Assembly (NCBI GenBank): GCA_020631735.1
Contig: CM036170.1
Location: 70,819,737 to 70,883,736, forward strand
Reading direction: 5' to 3'
Length of the DNA stretch: 64,000 nucleotides
Source: Saccharum officinarum
Taxonomy: Eukaryota > Streptophyta > Magnoliopsida > Poales > Poaceae
Translations under genes and position numbers: made by a program
The notes under the pieces: generated by a model
What the model was told of the DNA's origin: nothing
What the model saw: only the letters and a program-made list of their open reading frames with translations
Database searches by the model: none
Part shown: piece by piece, positions 10,216-22,600 of the stretch
Layout of the letters: the number at the start of each line of letters is the position of its first letter
How positions within the stretch are numbered: the stretch's first letter is position 1

Positions 10216-13200
10216 CTATAAGAAGAGAGAGACTAAAACATCTGTACTGCATAAAATAATTGAAGAGCTCTGATTCTGATAGCTACGAGAGGATTTATAT
10301 GTTGTTGAGTGTGAAATGGTACTTTGGAATGGTCGTGTACTATGGGTTACCAAGATGCTTGGTAGGGCGCCGTGAAGTGCGCTAAATTTTCTAGTATGAA
10401 CAATACCTAGGGAAGGATGTGATTCGCAAACAAAACAGGTTAAGATGTGGTGCGGATGTTGCAAATACCCACCTGCGACATCATCCACAAAATATTGTCC
10501 CACCCGTCCTTGATACACCCTGCGGGTGTAAATTTGGACCCGCACTCTTGCCCTCGCATATACTCTCTCTGGAAAAACAAAATGATGTTCTAGGATTTTT
10601 CAGACAGATTAGTGGATAAGAGAAATATTCCTAATACTCTTGGTTTGTTGAGCTTAATTCCCTTTAAAAAGGGATGTTCTGGGGTTTACTTGCCTAATTA
10701 ACATGCGATGTATGCACGCATGCAGCCTTCCACGCGTATCTATTCGTAATTTGGCGCCAACATTAATTGGCCTACACTAATGCTCGTGCACCCAAATGCG
10801 GAAGTCCAAATTCCCTACACTATTCCACTAGCGCCAATAAATGTTGCTCTGGCGCTAATAAGTTGTGGTCGTAGCCTCCATCCTGAGTATCCTGGACAAA
10901 GTCCTTCCCTTCCTCAACTATGTGACCCCTAGCTCGATCCCACCATGTACCTCGACGGCACTCGCGCATGCGTCCTTGCATCCCAAAAGTGTGTCGTGCC
11001 GCCTCCTGGAGTGAATCCGAGGTCCCCTTTGACATGCGTCTGGGATGTGGATCCGACCCCTCCAATGGCCATCGCCGCAATTGTTCACCATTCGCTAGGA
11101 GAGGCCGCTCGGCTAGCAAGAGATGAGGCGGAGGAAGAGAAGCGGCAATAGAGACGAGGTTATGCGTGGCAGGGAAATAACCTGGCCGCATGAGTTCGAT
11201 TAAGGAAAGGCCGGATTTGTTGCGCATGCAAATTCTCCTGTGGGCCAAAAGCGTGTCTAAAGTTCAAAACATCATTTTTTTCTAGGACAAATTTCAAATT
11301 ACAAAACATCACTTTTTTGAGACGGAGAGAGTAGGTTTTAGGTACCCATCAAGTGTGTTAATCATGCAGTACCATCATGATTGCATTAATAATTATAAGT
11401 TGGGAATAAACGCAGTTCATCGTGTGTACATCACACATCTAGTTATCTAAAACATAGGTGTCATATAATTATACAAGTTTTTGAAATGGGCTAAAAAATT
11501 AATATTTAGGTGTCAACCTTGTTGTTAGCAACTAGACATGGATACTTAGTTACATGGGATGTTCCTTATATTTTGGACCCAATAAGCACCCGTACCCGAC
11601 CCTCATTCATTTCAGAACCCGACCCGATGAGACCAATTGGTACGAATTGGCACTGCGGGTTTAATTGCCATCCTTAACGGTACCTGAAGGAGTTGTTGAT
11701 GCAGCGGCAGTCGTAGCGCTCCTGCAGCAATCGCTTTCGAGCGGCTATTTGTGGTCTAGCAAACTGAGCGGATGTCTGCAAAAAAAGTTATTCCTGACAT
11801 GATGTTGTAGTCGTAATTGACTAGGTTGTACAAATGTTAGGTGCATGCATTTCATGGACCGAATAGGTGACCACAGTGAGAGTGAAGGAAAACCTTGATT
11901 TCTTTTTCTCGGCAAGCAAGTGAGTGATGGGTACGTGAAGACGTGAAGTGCACCTAGCCTTTTATTGGATCTTGGTGGACCGAATGACAACATAGTTAAA
12001 GGTCTAACAAGTTTGCTAAGTATTGAACAGAAAATTGAGTATATTGCATATACTTAAGATTGTATAGTGAGAAGTGCACCAAAGGTTCAGCAAGAAGGCA
12101 AACTCGATGGTATTCTATATAGTGTTCTAATGAAGGCTAAGATTTATATTGCACCAAAGTGAAGATAAATCAACATCACAAGTAGTGAATTGTGTTTTTA
12201 AATGACCTAGTTCCACTAGTACTTGCATATCCATTGCTTTGTGTGGTAGTTGCTTGGTAGTTAGCTCTCTAGTTAGTGGTACCTTTAGTACGTAGTAGAG
12301 TAGCTAGTTTTAATTGCTCACTAGTTTAACTAGCCAGAGTTGCTTAGTGTAGCTTGTAGCTTTGTGTGGTGTTGCGATTTAGACTAAAAATCACTTGCTA
12401 CTAGAATTGAATAGAGGATTTGCTTGCGTGTTGAGCTAGAGCAAGTAGTGATTATTAGGATCATTTTTTTACTAATCATCTTTGCTCCAGTATTGTGACT
12501 TTTGTAGAAAAAAATTTTATAGGACTCTATCCATCCATTTAGATCCTATCACGGGATTATTTATACTAAACACCTTGGTGTGTCAGGTCGGCGGCGGCGA
12601 TAGGGAGGGGCGAGGTGGTGAGGACGGTTGGGGTAGGGCATGGAGTTTCGCAGCGTCGGCGGGGAAGCAAGGCTTCTGGTTTCTCCGTGAGGGTCGAGGA
12701 GGCGGTGTGGGCTAGGCTGGAAGAGACGGAGCTTCTTTTTTTGGCACGATTTCTGTCGAGGACGTGAGTCGTGCAACGTGTGGGTCTCGCGCGAGGGGAG
12801 GAAAGTTGAACCAAGGTAGAAGAAAACGATCGAGACAAATGAACACACTTTCTAGATATATGCTCCACAAACAAGAGGGGAGACTCGAGTACTTCTATGG
12901 TACATAGAGAGATCCACCACAAGTCCACAAGCATAGCCGTGCACGATACACGCCCAAAAGGCCGGACAAGTAAAGTGTCAACCCGATTTGAGACAGTGAC
13001 GCGACACGCGACATAGGAGTGCAAAACAATCGTGTCACGTAAACCACCAAGACTCCCGAGAGATCCATCACGTTCTACACAAAAAGAACGTCGCCCAACT
13101 CCAGCATTGAGGTATTCCGTGCGTAAACAGCGGACATATGGAGCGAATGCGCATATTCGTCGTGGACAAGCTCACGATCACAAGCATAATTGCACGGGTG

Positions 13201-13725
13201 CAGAGTGCACATACAAACGGCAAATTGAGACGCAAAAGGGATTTGTGGTTGGCCACGGCGCCACATGGCTGCGCTCGTGCCCATGGCCCGTGCGCTGCGC
13301 GATGGGGGACCGCCTCCCCTGCGCACCTACCCGCCCGGCGGCCGCTCTCGTCCACCGGTCCACGCACGGCTCGGCTTGGCTCCACCACCGGGTGTCCGGG
13401 TGTCTATCAGCCGTGGAACGAAGTCCCTTGGACTCGTGCAAAACGTCTGTCTGGTTTGCATCACCAAACACCGCATTGCTCACGTCTTGTCTCGAATTCT
13501 CGAATGATGCAATGCTGGACTCTGGACAGTATCAAGCACCGTTGAGCTTGCACTAGCTACAGAAGTTTTTTTTTTTTGACAACACACTAGCTACAGAAGT
13601 TGATGTCCCATCTTTTATGGGGTAGTAGGTGCGGACTGCGGGTGGGCAACGTTGTGTTTTCTTTCTCTACGAACACATCCGTTCGTACTTTGCAGTGGGA
13701 GGTGCCAGAAAAGGGTAAAATATAA
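10216..13725. other. Intergenic, dispersed-repeat-like, no gene recognised
   Basis: No supported gene is seen. Tracts rich in GGGTACCCG/ACCCGACCC-like words (10490-10550, 11575-11670) and a TAGTTAG/GCTTGTAG-rich stretch (12230-12440) look like decayed transposon pieces. A Stowaway-like terminus (GACGGAGAGAG followed by TA) ends near 11331. The overlapping long frames in the GC-rich part 12560-13560 lie in several frames on both strands and show no recognisable domain. A T-run is at 13567-13578. Confidence 0.4.
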
Positions 13726-14076
13726 GGCTATCAGCACCGCGTGAGCGGTATGCCCATCTGCAAAACCGTGGGGCCCACACGCTGTGCAGATTTTCATCTA
13801 CGGAATGCTGCCGCGCGGAGACCTCTATGCCCATCTGCAAATCCACGTGCTGAGCGACGAGTGGGCGTGGGGTCCCGTGCGCGGCGCCGGCAGCAGGTGG
13901 TGTGGGAGAGAGATTGGGCTGGAGAGAGAGGATAGCGTAGGAACGCACAGACGCTGGGTTTGCAGCATCGCTGTAGGAACGGTGACATACAGATTCATAT
14001 AGAGACCTGCGCTGCAGCTACTCAACCTCCACATTTCACGTACAGGCCCGCTTACCGCTCAGCGGTGCGGATAGCC
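13726..14076. mobile_element. Tourist-like MITE, 351 bp, TAA duplication
   Basis: The left end GGCTATCAGCACCGCGTGAG pairs with the reverse complement of the right end (GGCTATCCGCACCGCTGAG), an imperfect terminal inverted repeat of about 25 bp. Both sides are flanked by TAA (13723-13725 and 14077-14079), the three-base duplication of PIF/Harbinger-type MITEs. No coding capacity is expected; the open frames inside are chance. It is GC-rich, unlike the Stowaway elements nearby. Confidence 0.75.
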
Positions 14077-14247
14077 TAAGACTTTAATCGTGATTTTCAG
14101 CCCGGCCGGTCCTTGTTATGACCAACTAGTTTTTTTTTTCATAACTATCCATGTTTCTTTTTCTTTTCTTATGGTTTTACTAGTCACACACTTGACTTTC
14201 TTTCTTTTTAACAAAGACACTTGAAAGAGTATCTAAAATCTGATATA

Positions 14248-14509
14248 CTCCCTCAATTCTAAATTATAAGTCATTCCAAAAATCTTGGAGAGTCGAAGCA
14301 TCTCAAGTTTGACCAAAATTATAGAGAAAAATACAAAGATTTGTGACATTAAATAGGTATACTATGAAAATATAATTAATAATGAAGAATCTAATGATAC
14401 TTAGTTGGTATCATAAATGTTATTATCTTCTCCTATAAATTTGGTCAAACTTAAGATGCTTTGTCATTCCAAGATTCTTAGAATGACTTATAATTTGGGA
14501 TGAATAGAG
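14248..14509. mobile_element. Stowaway MITE, 262 bp (same family as 29968-30226)
   Basis: The ends are CTCCCTCAATTCTAAATTAT and the inverted ATAATTTGGGATGAATAGAG, flanked by TA (14246-14247 and 14510-14511). Long subterminal inverted repeats (TCTTGGAGAGTC..., GGTCAAACTTAAGATGCTTT) would fold into a hairpin. It shares most of its sequence with the MITE in SCYL1 intron 14. Confidence 0.9.
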
Positions 14510-14869
14510 TATATCCTAAAAGCCGATATATATCAAGTAAAACAAACGCTAATAAAGAAGATGGATAATAAGTCATATAACAACCTATGAAAAATAAGGA
14601 TGCATCAAAGATTAAATTGGTCTTCTTCTTCTTTCGATCGTCCACTAGTACGTTGTCAAAGCTTAAAAATCGCACTGAAAATGTCCACCACTTGCCAAAG
14701 CTTAAAAATCGGACCGAAAAGATCGAATAAAGGAACACATTTAAACATCCTCCCATCATCACACTTATCTTTCTTGACGAACTCCTGAACTTAACCCCGG
14801 TTTGGATCATGACTTCCCATCACATGTAGATTGAACATGAAAGTTTTGTTCATCTATACGTTCCATGTA
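14510..14869. other. Spacer between MITEs, nothing recognised
   Basis: The spacer is AT-rich. It holds a short internal duplication (CAAAGCTTAAAAATCG at about 14657 and 14697). I see no gene or transposon termini. Confidence 0.5.
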
Positions 14870-15091
14870 CTCCCTCCATCCCACGAAGATTGTCATTCTC
14901 ACTTGCCGATAAATCAAACAATTTTAACTTTAACCAAAGATATATAAGAAAATAGTAATATTTATAGTGCATCATTAGTGTCATTAGATGAATCGTTGAA
15001 TACAGTTTTATAAGAAACTTATTTGAAGATACAAATATTGGTAATATTTTTTACAAAACTAGTGATATCTTTTTTTTGAGGACCGAGAGAG
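14870..15091. mobile_element. Stowaway-type MITE, 222 bp, upstream of C4H
   Basis: It begins CTCCCTCCATCCCACGAAGA and ends ...GAGGACCGAGAGAG, flanked by TA on both sides (14868-14869 and 15092-15093). It lies about 530 bp before the C4H start codon, just outside the AC-element region. Confidence 0.85.
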
Positions 15092-15176
15092 TAATGGTTA
15101 AATGGGTAAAAAGAAAGGTAAAAATAGCCACCACTCCACCGGACGCTTGGAACTTTGAGGCGAGTCAAAATCAAGC

Positions 15177-15488
15177 TCTCACCTACCCACCAATAACATT
15201 TTCTGTCTTCTTTTCTAGTCAATTCTCACACCATCAAAACCATAGAGGCTTTGACAAAGAGCACAGTACCACACCAACCCTTCAAGTTGAGGCCCAACCA
15301 ACCAAAGAGCACCCACTGCAGGCGAGGCCCAACCGTGGACTCACCAGTCACCAACGCCGTCATCTCACCCCCACCAAACCCTCGCCGGCTCTCCGCCTCT
15401 CCCAGTCCACCACGACGGCCCGCCCTACCTAACCGCATCGCCGTCAATTTTAACGCCAACTCCCCAGTACCGCCGGTTCTCCTATATA
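15177..15488 (+). promoter_or_regulatory. C4H promoter: L-box/AC elements and TATA box
   Basis: TCTCACCTACC (15177-15187) matches the L-box/AC-I element of phenylpropanoid promoters. AC-II type ACCAACC occurs at 15273-15279 and 15297-15303, and a CCTACC at about 15423. A TATATA box is at 15483-15488, about 130 bp before the ATG. AC elements are bound by R2R3-MYB lignin regulators (MYB58/63/46/83 group) and coordinate PAL, C4H and 4CL. Their place between a MITE and the TATA box supports a real promoter; binding itself is inferred. Confidence 0.75.
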
Positions 15489-15618
15489 TGCACACGTACA
15501 TGTCCGTTGGGCTCTCCAGGAAGGCAGGAAGAACCGCCGTTCCAGCGCGCCAACACACAGGTAGAGTCAGACACACACAAAGGCAGCGAGCCCGCCCTCC
15601 ATCTCCGCGCCCGTCACC

Positions 15619-18472
15619 ATGGACCTTCTCTTCGTGGAGAAGCTCCTGGTCGGCCTCTTCGCGTCCGTCGTGGTCGCCATCGCAGTGTCCAAGATCCGTG
15701 GCCGCAAGCTCCGCCTGCCGCCGGGCCCCGTCCCCGTGCCCATCTTCGGCAACTGGCTGCAGGTCGGCGACGACCTCAACCACCGCAACCTGGCCGCGCT
15801 GGCCCGCAAGTTCGGCGACATCTTCCTCCTCCGGATGGGGCAGCGCAACCTGGTGGTGGTGTCGTCGCCGCCGCTGGCGCGGGAGGTGCTCCACACGCAG
15901 GGCGTGGAGTTCGGCTCCCGCACCCGCAACGTGGTGTTCGACATCTTCACGGGGAAAGGGCAGGACATGGTGTTCACCGTGTACGGCGACCACTGGCGCA
16001 AGATGCGGCGCATCATGACCGTGCCCTTCTTCACCAACAAGGTCGTGCAGCAGTACCGCCCCGGCTGGGAGGCCGAGGCCGCCGCCGTCGTCGACGACGT
16101 GCGCGCCGACCCCGCGGCGGCCACCGAGGGCGTCGTGCTCCGCCGCCGCCTGCAGCTCATGATGTACAACAACATGTACCGCATCATGTTCGACCGGCGC
16201 TTCGAGAGCATGGACGACCCGCTCTTCCTCCGCCTCAGGGCGCTCAACGGCGAGCGCAGCCGCCTCGCGCAGAGCTTCGAGTACAACTACGGCGACTTCA
16301 TCCCCATCCTCCGCCCGTTCCTCCGCGGCTACCTCAGGATCTGCAAGGAGGTCAAGGAGACTCGCCTCAAGCTCTTCAAGGATTTCTTCCTCGAGGAGAG
16401 GAAGTGAGTTCCTCCTTTAATCATCTTCGATTATCCCATTGTTTTTTTGGAGTCTTGGACCAGCGAGACGGTGAAAGGGCAACCAGAACAAGCAAGCAGG
16501 AGTCTGCTGGTTTCGTTTGCTTTTCTTTGTCGACCAACCATGCCTGTACGAGCCCGATGTGCTCACATGGTGGTTGTCCGTGTCGTTGCGTGTTTCTGCA
16601 GGAAGCTGGCGAGCACCAAGGCCATGGACAGCAACGGGCTCAAGTGCGCCATTGATCACATCCTGGAGGCGCAGCAGAAGGGTGAGATCAACGAGGACAA
16701 CGTCCTCTACATCGTCGAGAACATTAACGTTGCAGGTACATACAAACTAAATTAATCTCACTTCAGGTTTAGTATGACAAAGAAAAGATTGTCGCTGAAA
16801 TTTAGTAGCCTGCAAGTTTCTGTCGTATACTTCCAAGACCTGTTTTGTCCAGGAAGCTTAGCTAAGCTTGCAAGACACCGATGGCGCCGTGAGAGGCCCA
16901 GGAAGCTTAGCTAAGTTTTGTCCACCCACCTGACCGTCCGCCGGTCAAACACGTGATGCTACTTTCTAATAATAGTATAAACTGTGTATTAAACGGATGA
17001 CAATTCAATTTCTAAACATACTGGTCAACGTAAAGTGTATTAACGCACGACCTAACTTACTGCAGGCTCACATTCCGTTTGTGATTAGGATGTTGTCACC
17101 TCTCTAACCTTTTTTTAATGAAACTACTCCCTCTGTCCAGGAAAAAATGCAATTCAAGCATAGTATCATAGTTTAGTATCCTATGTTTGATCAATTATAA
17201 ATAAAAAAATATCAATATTTATGATATCAAATAAATATCATTAGATTAATTATGAAATGTATTTTTATAATAAATTATTTTGACGCTGTAAATGTGAATA
17301 ATATTCATTAGAAATTTGGTTAAACATGAATCACTTTTACTGCCATGCAATCTATAGCTGTGTTCTTTTCTGGACCGATGGAGTACTAGCATTCAGCAAC
17401 AAACAGTGTAGGCACCAAATTAGGAGTAGTACGTACAGAAGAGGTGTCCAGTTTTCAACATCCAGTGATTAAGCACGTACAGCAGTGTGTGGCAACACGA
17501 ACAGCCTCTAAAACTGCTTGACGTGATAGCCCAACATACCAACCAGTGCCCCCAGTGTCCGTGAATTGCATTGCTTGGTGGATATGGAAGAGCCTCAGGG
17601 GTGTTTGGTTTGAGGAGTTAAAGTTTAATAAATACTGTAGCACTTTTGTCTTATTTGACAAAAAGTTTTCAATTTAGGACTAATTAGGCTTAATAGATTC
17701 GTCTCGTAAATTACTCCTAATCTGTGCCGACATGCATGCAATTAGTCTACATTTAGTACTCCATGCATTTGAGGGAACATTGATGTGATGGGAGTTAAAC
17801 TTTAACAAAAAAAAAAAAAACCAAACCAAACACGCCCTCATACTGTATCTTCTGCTCTGTTTTTCCTCTGCAGCGATCGAGACAACGCTGTGGTCGATCG
17901 AGTGGGCGATCGCGGAGCTGGTGAACCACCCTGAGATCCAACAGAAGCTGCGGCAGGAGCTGGACACGGTGCTGGGGCCGGGCCACCAGATCACGGAGCC
18001 GGACACGCACAACCTCCCCTACCTGCAGGCGGTGATCAAGGAGACGCTGCGGCTGCGGATGGCCATCCCGCTGCTGGTGCCGCACATGAACCTCCACGAC
18101 GCCAAGCTCGGCGGCTACGACATCCCCGCCGAGAGCAAGATCCTCGTCAACGCCTGGTACCTCGCCAACAACCCCGACAGCTGGAGGCGGCCCGAGGAGT
18201 TCCGGCCCGAGCGCTTCCTGGAGGAGGAGAAGCACGTGGAGGCCAACGGCAACGACTTCAGGTACCTGCCCTTCGGCGTCGGCCGCAGGAGCTGCCCCGG
18301 CATCATTCTCGCGCTGCCCATCCTCGGCATCACCATCGGCCGCCTCGTCCAGAACTTCGAGCTGCTGCCGCCGCCCGGGCAGGACAAGCTCGACACCACC
18401 GAGAAGGGAGGACAGTTCAGTCTCCACATCTTGAAGCATTCCAACATCGTGTGCAAGCCAAGAACGTTCTGA
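15619..18472 (+). CDS. C4H: trans-Cinnamate 4-hydroxylase, CYP73A class I (505 aa, 3 exons)
   Basis: This P450 hydroxylates trans-cinnamate to p-coumarate with NADPH-P450 reductase at the ER, the second step of the phenylpropanoid (lignin, flavonoid) pathway. The exons are 15619-16403, 16602-16735 and 17874-18472, all with GT-AG junctions. The joined length of 1518 bp gives 505 residues, the usual C4H length. The N-terminus [14 protein letters not shown] is the class I membrane anchor, followed by the proline hinge LPPGPVPVP. The I-helix oxygen motif AAIETT spans the exon 2/3 junction. ETLR (K-helix), PERF and the haem loop [10 protein letters not shown] are in exon 3. Codon use is strongly GC3-rich, as in grass C4H genes. 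Intron 2 (1138 bp) holds two MITEs. Longer overlapping frames in exon 1 are GC shadows. Confidence 0.97.
17127..17383. mobile_element. Stowaway-type MITE, 257 bp, in C4H intron 2
   Basis: The ends CTCCCTCTGTCCAGG and ...CTGGACCGATGGAG are inverted and flanked by TA (17125-17126 and 17384-17385). The interior is AT-rich with an internal hairpin tendency. It is intronic and does not touch splice sites. Confidence 0.88.
17598..17837. mobile_element. Tourist/hAT-like MITE, 240 bp, next to the C4H exon 3 acceptor
   Basis: The left end GGGGTGTTTGGTTTGAGGAG and the inverse of the right end (GGGCGTGTTTGGTTTGG) pair, and subterminal GGAGTTAAAGTTTAA / TTAAAGTTTAACTCC also pair. TCA flanks both sides. 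The element stops 36 bp before the exon 3 start, so the branch point of intron 2 probably lies in or at its border. An A14 run is present at about 17807-17820. Confidence 0.8.
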
Positions 18473-19179
18473 GAGAGCAGCACACACGATCCATTGCATT
18501 TTCATGTACTATATACTTTTTATTATGTTCTTCGGGCTTAATTAGGTCAAGTATAGCTACCTATCCTAAGTAGCCAGTAGGAGTACGAGAAGAAGGCTCT
18601 GAATAAGGATAATGTTATTTGCAACAAAAGGGGATGGAAGGGAAAATCTGATAATTGTTCAATAAAGCGTTCGATTCTTGAAAACGGGCTCGCAAATTTT
18701 ATCCCGCGCGCTTTGCCTAATAACGATCGTTTATCTGCTGCAACAGAGTTCTACCAGAAGCGATGCAGTTTTGTTGTCACACAATGACTTACAGAAAAAC
18801 AAAACATATACATTCTTATTCATGCTGGATATTATTGCAACTTATAACCTGTACGAAGGAGAGTGGTACTATTGAGGTTTTCTTTCGATTCAAGCAAAGC
18901 AACAGTTGGCACACAGACCACGGCTGTAGTGAATGTTCAGTCCCTCCTAACCTCAACCATCTGTTTCTCTGGTGTTCATTGTTTCTTCGGAGCGTCTAGC
19001 GCTCGTACGTCCGGATAGACGGAGCATAGTCATTTTTTCTCGGTTTCGCACCCACACGGGCCTGCATCGTTCCGAACGTCACCAGCATCAAGAAGAGAGG
19101 GAGGAGACGGCGGATGTCCAGCCAGCGCTGGGAGAGGAGAGACACCGAGGCGAGGCAGCAGAAGGCGAGGAGAGATATG
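18473..19179. other. C4H 3' flank, no further gene
   Basis: This holds the C4H 3' UTR and downstream spacer; possible polyadenylation signals are the AT-rich words near 18600-18665 (an AATAAAG is at 18660). A moderately GC-rich stretch at 18980-19180 has no recognised domain. Confidence 0.5.
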
Positions 19180-19565
19180 CAACACCCAATCTACTTTTAA
19201 AACATTCAGATGCAACACTTGCAACATATGTCTAAAGGCAAATGAAACACTTGAAACATGCATCTGAAATACTAGCAAAAACACCTGAAAAACACTTGAA
19301 ACTATTACAAAAAACATACGCAACATCCATATAACACACTTGCAAACATATGTGTGAAACATATATAACATCCAGATAAACACACTTGCAACATACGTCT
19401 GAAAATAGATGAAACATAACAAAAGCTTGCAACATATGTGTACAACCATTGCAACATATGCAGCTTCTCTATCTACTTTTGCAACATCCATATGAAACAC
19501 TTGCAACATACCTGAAACACTTGAAACAGACACTTGCAACATGCGTTTTCAAGCGCAACATCTAC
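19180..19565. repeat. Degenerate short-unit repeat tract
   Basis: The words ACTTGCAACATA(T/C)GTCTGAAA, GCAACATCCATAT and CACTTGAAAC recur many times at irregular 15-40 bp intervals. The units are too divergent for a clean tandem array. Such CAACAT-rich tracts occur near transposon ends in grass genomes; I do not know the parent element. Confidence 0.6.
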
Positions 19566-19669
19566 TTGCTGCTCGGATAAAAATGGAGGTTCGTCGAGGC
19601 GAGCTCGACGCCGATGTGGAGCTCGATGCTATGGAGTGGCGTAGAGGTCGCCAGTGTTAAGCTCGTCGG

Positions 19670-22600
19670 TGGCACGGACCTGAAACTTGTAGAGCTTGAA
19701 ATTCTAAAGATTTCATATCTTGGGAATTTTTCAAGTTGCTACATGATTTTGGGAGTAATTGGAGAAAACAGTTCGAATTGCAAAGTTTGGGGGGAGCTAC
19801 AGTGCTCGGCGAATCACCGCCGGGCAGCGCACGGCATGGGCGCCGGCGAGCCGCCGGGCTACGTCCAGGACCTTCTCGCGCGCGCCAGGACCGCCAGCGC
19901 GACGACGCGTGCCTTCCAGTGACCGTCACTGTGGCCGTGCCTATAAATACGTCGAGCTCGCGTTGAACCGTTTTTGCTTCTCTGTTTTTGGTCACCGCCG
20001 CCGCTAGCTCCGCCGCTCGTCACTGCCGCCGTTAAGCCGCCACCGGCCACGCAATCGCACCAGCAAACTCGCCTCGCTCTCGCGCGTCTGTTGGTCCAGC
20101 TGAGCTAGCCGTTTCCTTGCCTGAACCGCCGCACCACCATCTCCCGTGCTCAACTCCGACGACCGAGCCGCCCTCACATGGCCAGCTCTCTCCATCGCCG
20201 CTCCGAGCTTCCCGTGTGCTTCGCTGCAACCGCTGTGAGCTCCTGTTGCTCCTCGTGTTTTTGCCTTAGACGTTACCGTAGTGGATCGCCAGGACGTCGG
20301 TCACCGTGACCGCCGGTCCGCCATGGCCGTCGAGAAGGTCTTTCCCGGAGCTGTAGCGTAGCCGTTAGGTGTTAAAATCGATTCACGGTGAGGTGTAGTT
20401 GGTGTTGAGCAGCTTGGTTGGGCGACCGACGACGTGATCGCCGGCCGGCCACCGTGCGGGCATGGCTGAGCACGCGGGAGAGAGTGAGAGAGTGGAGGAA
20501 GGCGATGACAGGTAGGACAGAGTTGTCAGCGAGAGAGAGAGGGAGCGCGGGCGCGGGTGCGGCTGGGCTGGGCTGCTGGGCCGCGCGCGTCTGCTAGGCC
20601 GCGCGACGCGGGCGAGCGCGCGAGCGCGAGTGTAGGCGCGAGCGCACGGGCAGGCCGTTCGGTTGGGCCGAGCCGGAGGAAGGAAAGGGGAGTCGGCCCG
20701 AGTTAAGTTTTTCTTTTTCTTTTTCAAAAAGGTGAATAGTAGTAGTATTTGTTTATTTCCTTAAAAATTTTGTAGAGCTCCAAAAATAGTGAAAATTTTT
20801 GTGTAAGCTTTTTAAGATGTAAACTACTTAGGAAAAATATTAAATGCTAAATTTGATTACTTTTTGCAAGTTATTTAATTAGTTTGATTAAATATTAAAT
20901 GCAACTTCCATGAATTTTAATAATTAAATTATTAATCCAAAAATCATGAAATTTATTCTGACACTGTTTTAGGCCATGATTAATCCTTAGAAAAAGTTTA
21001 ATCTCAATTAGATGAAGTTTGATTTATTATTAATTATGCTCTAATTAATTAAATGTTTAAATAATTGTTAAATTGTTAACTTTAAGTGTTGTGTGCCTTT
21101 TTGATTGAGTGATGACTTTGGGTCACTAATTCTTGGTGATCCTTGGCACCTTAATTTCATGATTGAGCTCGTTAGTAACAAGTTCAGTAAGAAACGTTAG
21201 CGTTGCTTAAGTAATCGCTATTAGTTAGTAGGTTTTACTGTTTTGCGTCGGTACCGCGAAGGAAAGTTGTACTTAAGTCGTAAACCGTGGCATATCATCA
21301 TCAAGCATCATGTTTATTACCGCATTATGTTGAGACATGTTATATACTCGTGTAGTTCCCGCTTTCGAGGAAATCGAAGTTGGCGAGCAAGTCTTCGGAG
21401 AAGAGTTGTCGTCGGTGGGTTCCGGACTAGAAGTCGGAGTCTTCGAGTCCGAGTCAGTCGTCGCGTCAGAGCAAGGCAAGCCCCAGTGCATTTAAATCCT
21501 ACCTTGAGTTTTACAACTCTTTATTATTTTATACTAGGGTTTACTGCATTAAGTAATTAGGAATTGAGTGATAACTCAATTGCTGTATTGTCATCCTTGA
21601 TTATTGTAACATCATCCTTGATACCTGTTTTACTGAAAATGCGTAGTATGCTTCGCTATGCTTATGAGTTAAGCTTTTTAAATGAATGTTTACATGGCCA
21701 TGATGGCATACCTGATAAATATTGAAATATGAGAATAAACTTGTAAGATCGGGCGGGTGGTTTGACCACTGCTAACTTGCATTGGGAAAGGAGTCTTAAT
21801 GTAATGTTTCCGCCTTATTAGTTAAGGACCGTACGTTGTTGGTCCTCGCGTCATGGAGTTTTTATTAGTACTAGCCATGTACCCATGTCAGGTAAGCCTT
21901 ACTTTGACTATTCCATTACGAGAACGTCTAACCTCGCACTGGGAGTGGAGAGATGACGAGAGTAGTGTGTACCCTCGTGACCAAGGGCTGGATTGAAGGA
22001 GTACTATGCTCTCGGGTGGTGATGGACATGTTCTGGTTTTGGGTTACTCGGGTAAGAGTTGATATATGCAAGATTCGGTTCTACATATGTCGTGTGGTTA
22101 GGAATCCCCAGCTGGGTAAATGAAGCGGTTCGAATCGTCGTTACTCCATGAGAAAGGAGTCGTGGCCTTGCACCAACATCGTAGTTAAGAACTGGAATTA
22201 AAAAAAAGAATCTTGATGAGAATTACTTTGATCTAGCTTAGGATCACTTAGAATTGGTTAATGAACCATCAATGGTAAAAGTAAAATAATGAAGGTAAAG
22301 ACTTACTTTAGTAAGCTTTTCTGCAAAAGAAATTTTGATTCTTGAATATCCGTACCTTGATTCTCTAAAGCTAGCATGCCCTTGGAGTCTTTTCCTAGTC
22401 GGGTAAGTCTTGATGAGTACTCTCGTACTTAGGGTTTGTTAAACCCCTTGTTGCATGTGCGGTTCATGAACAAGTCTGCTTTGAGCCTTGTTGCATGACC
22501 GTTGTGGCTGAAGAAAGTAACGACGAGTAGACTGTGTGGCCTCTGGGCAGGGCACTTCGTTTGTGTGATTGTAATAAAGTTACTACTGATACTTCCCTAC

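Noticed and set aside
12560..13560. Cluster of open frames in GC-rich DNA
   Set aside because: Many frames on both strands at once, no domain, no splice-supported model.
15226..16655. Long overlapping frames on both strands across C4H exon 1 (up to 382 codons)
   Set aside because: They are shadows of GC3-rich coding sequence; only the frame from 15619 has P450 motifs and correct splice joins.
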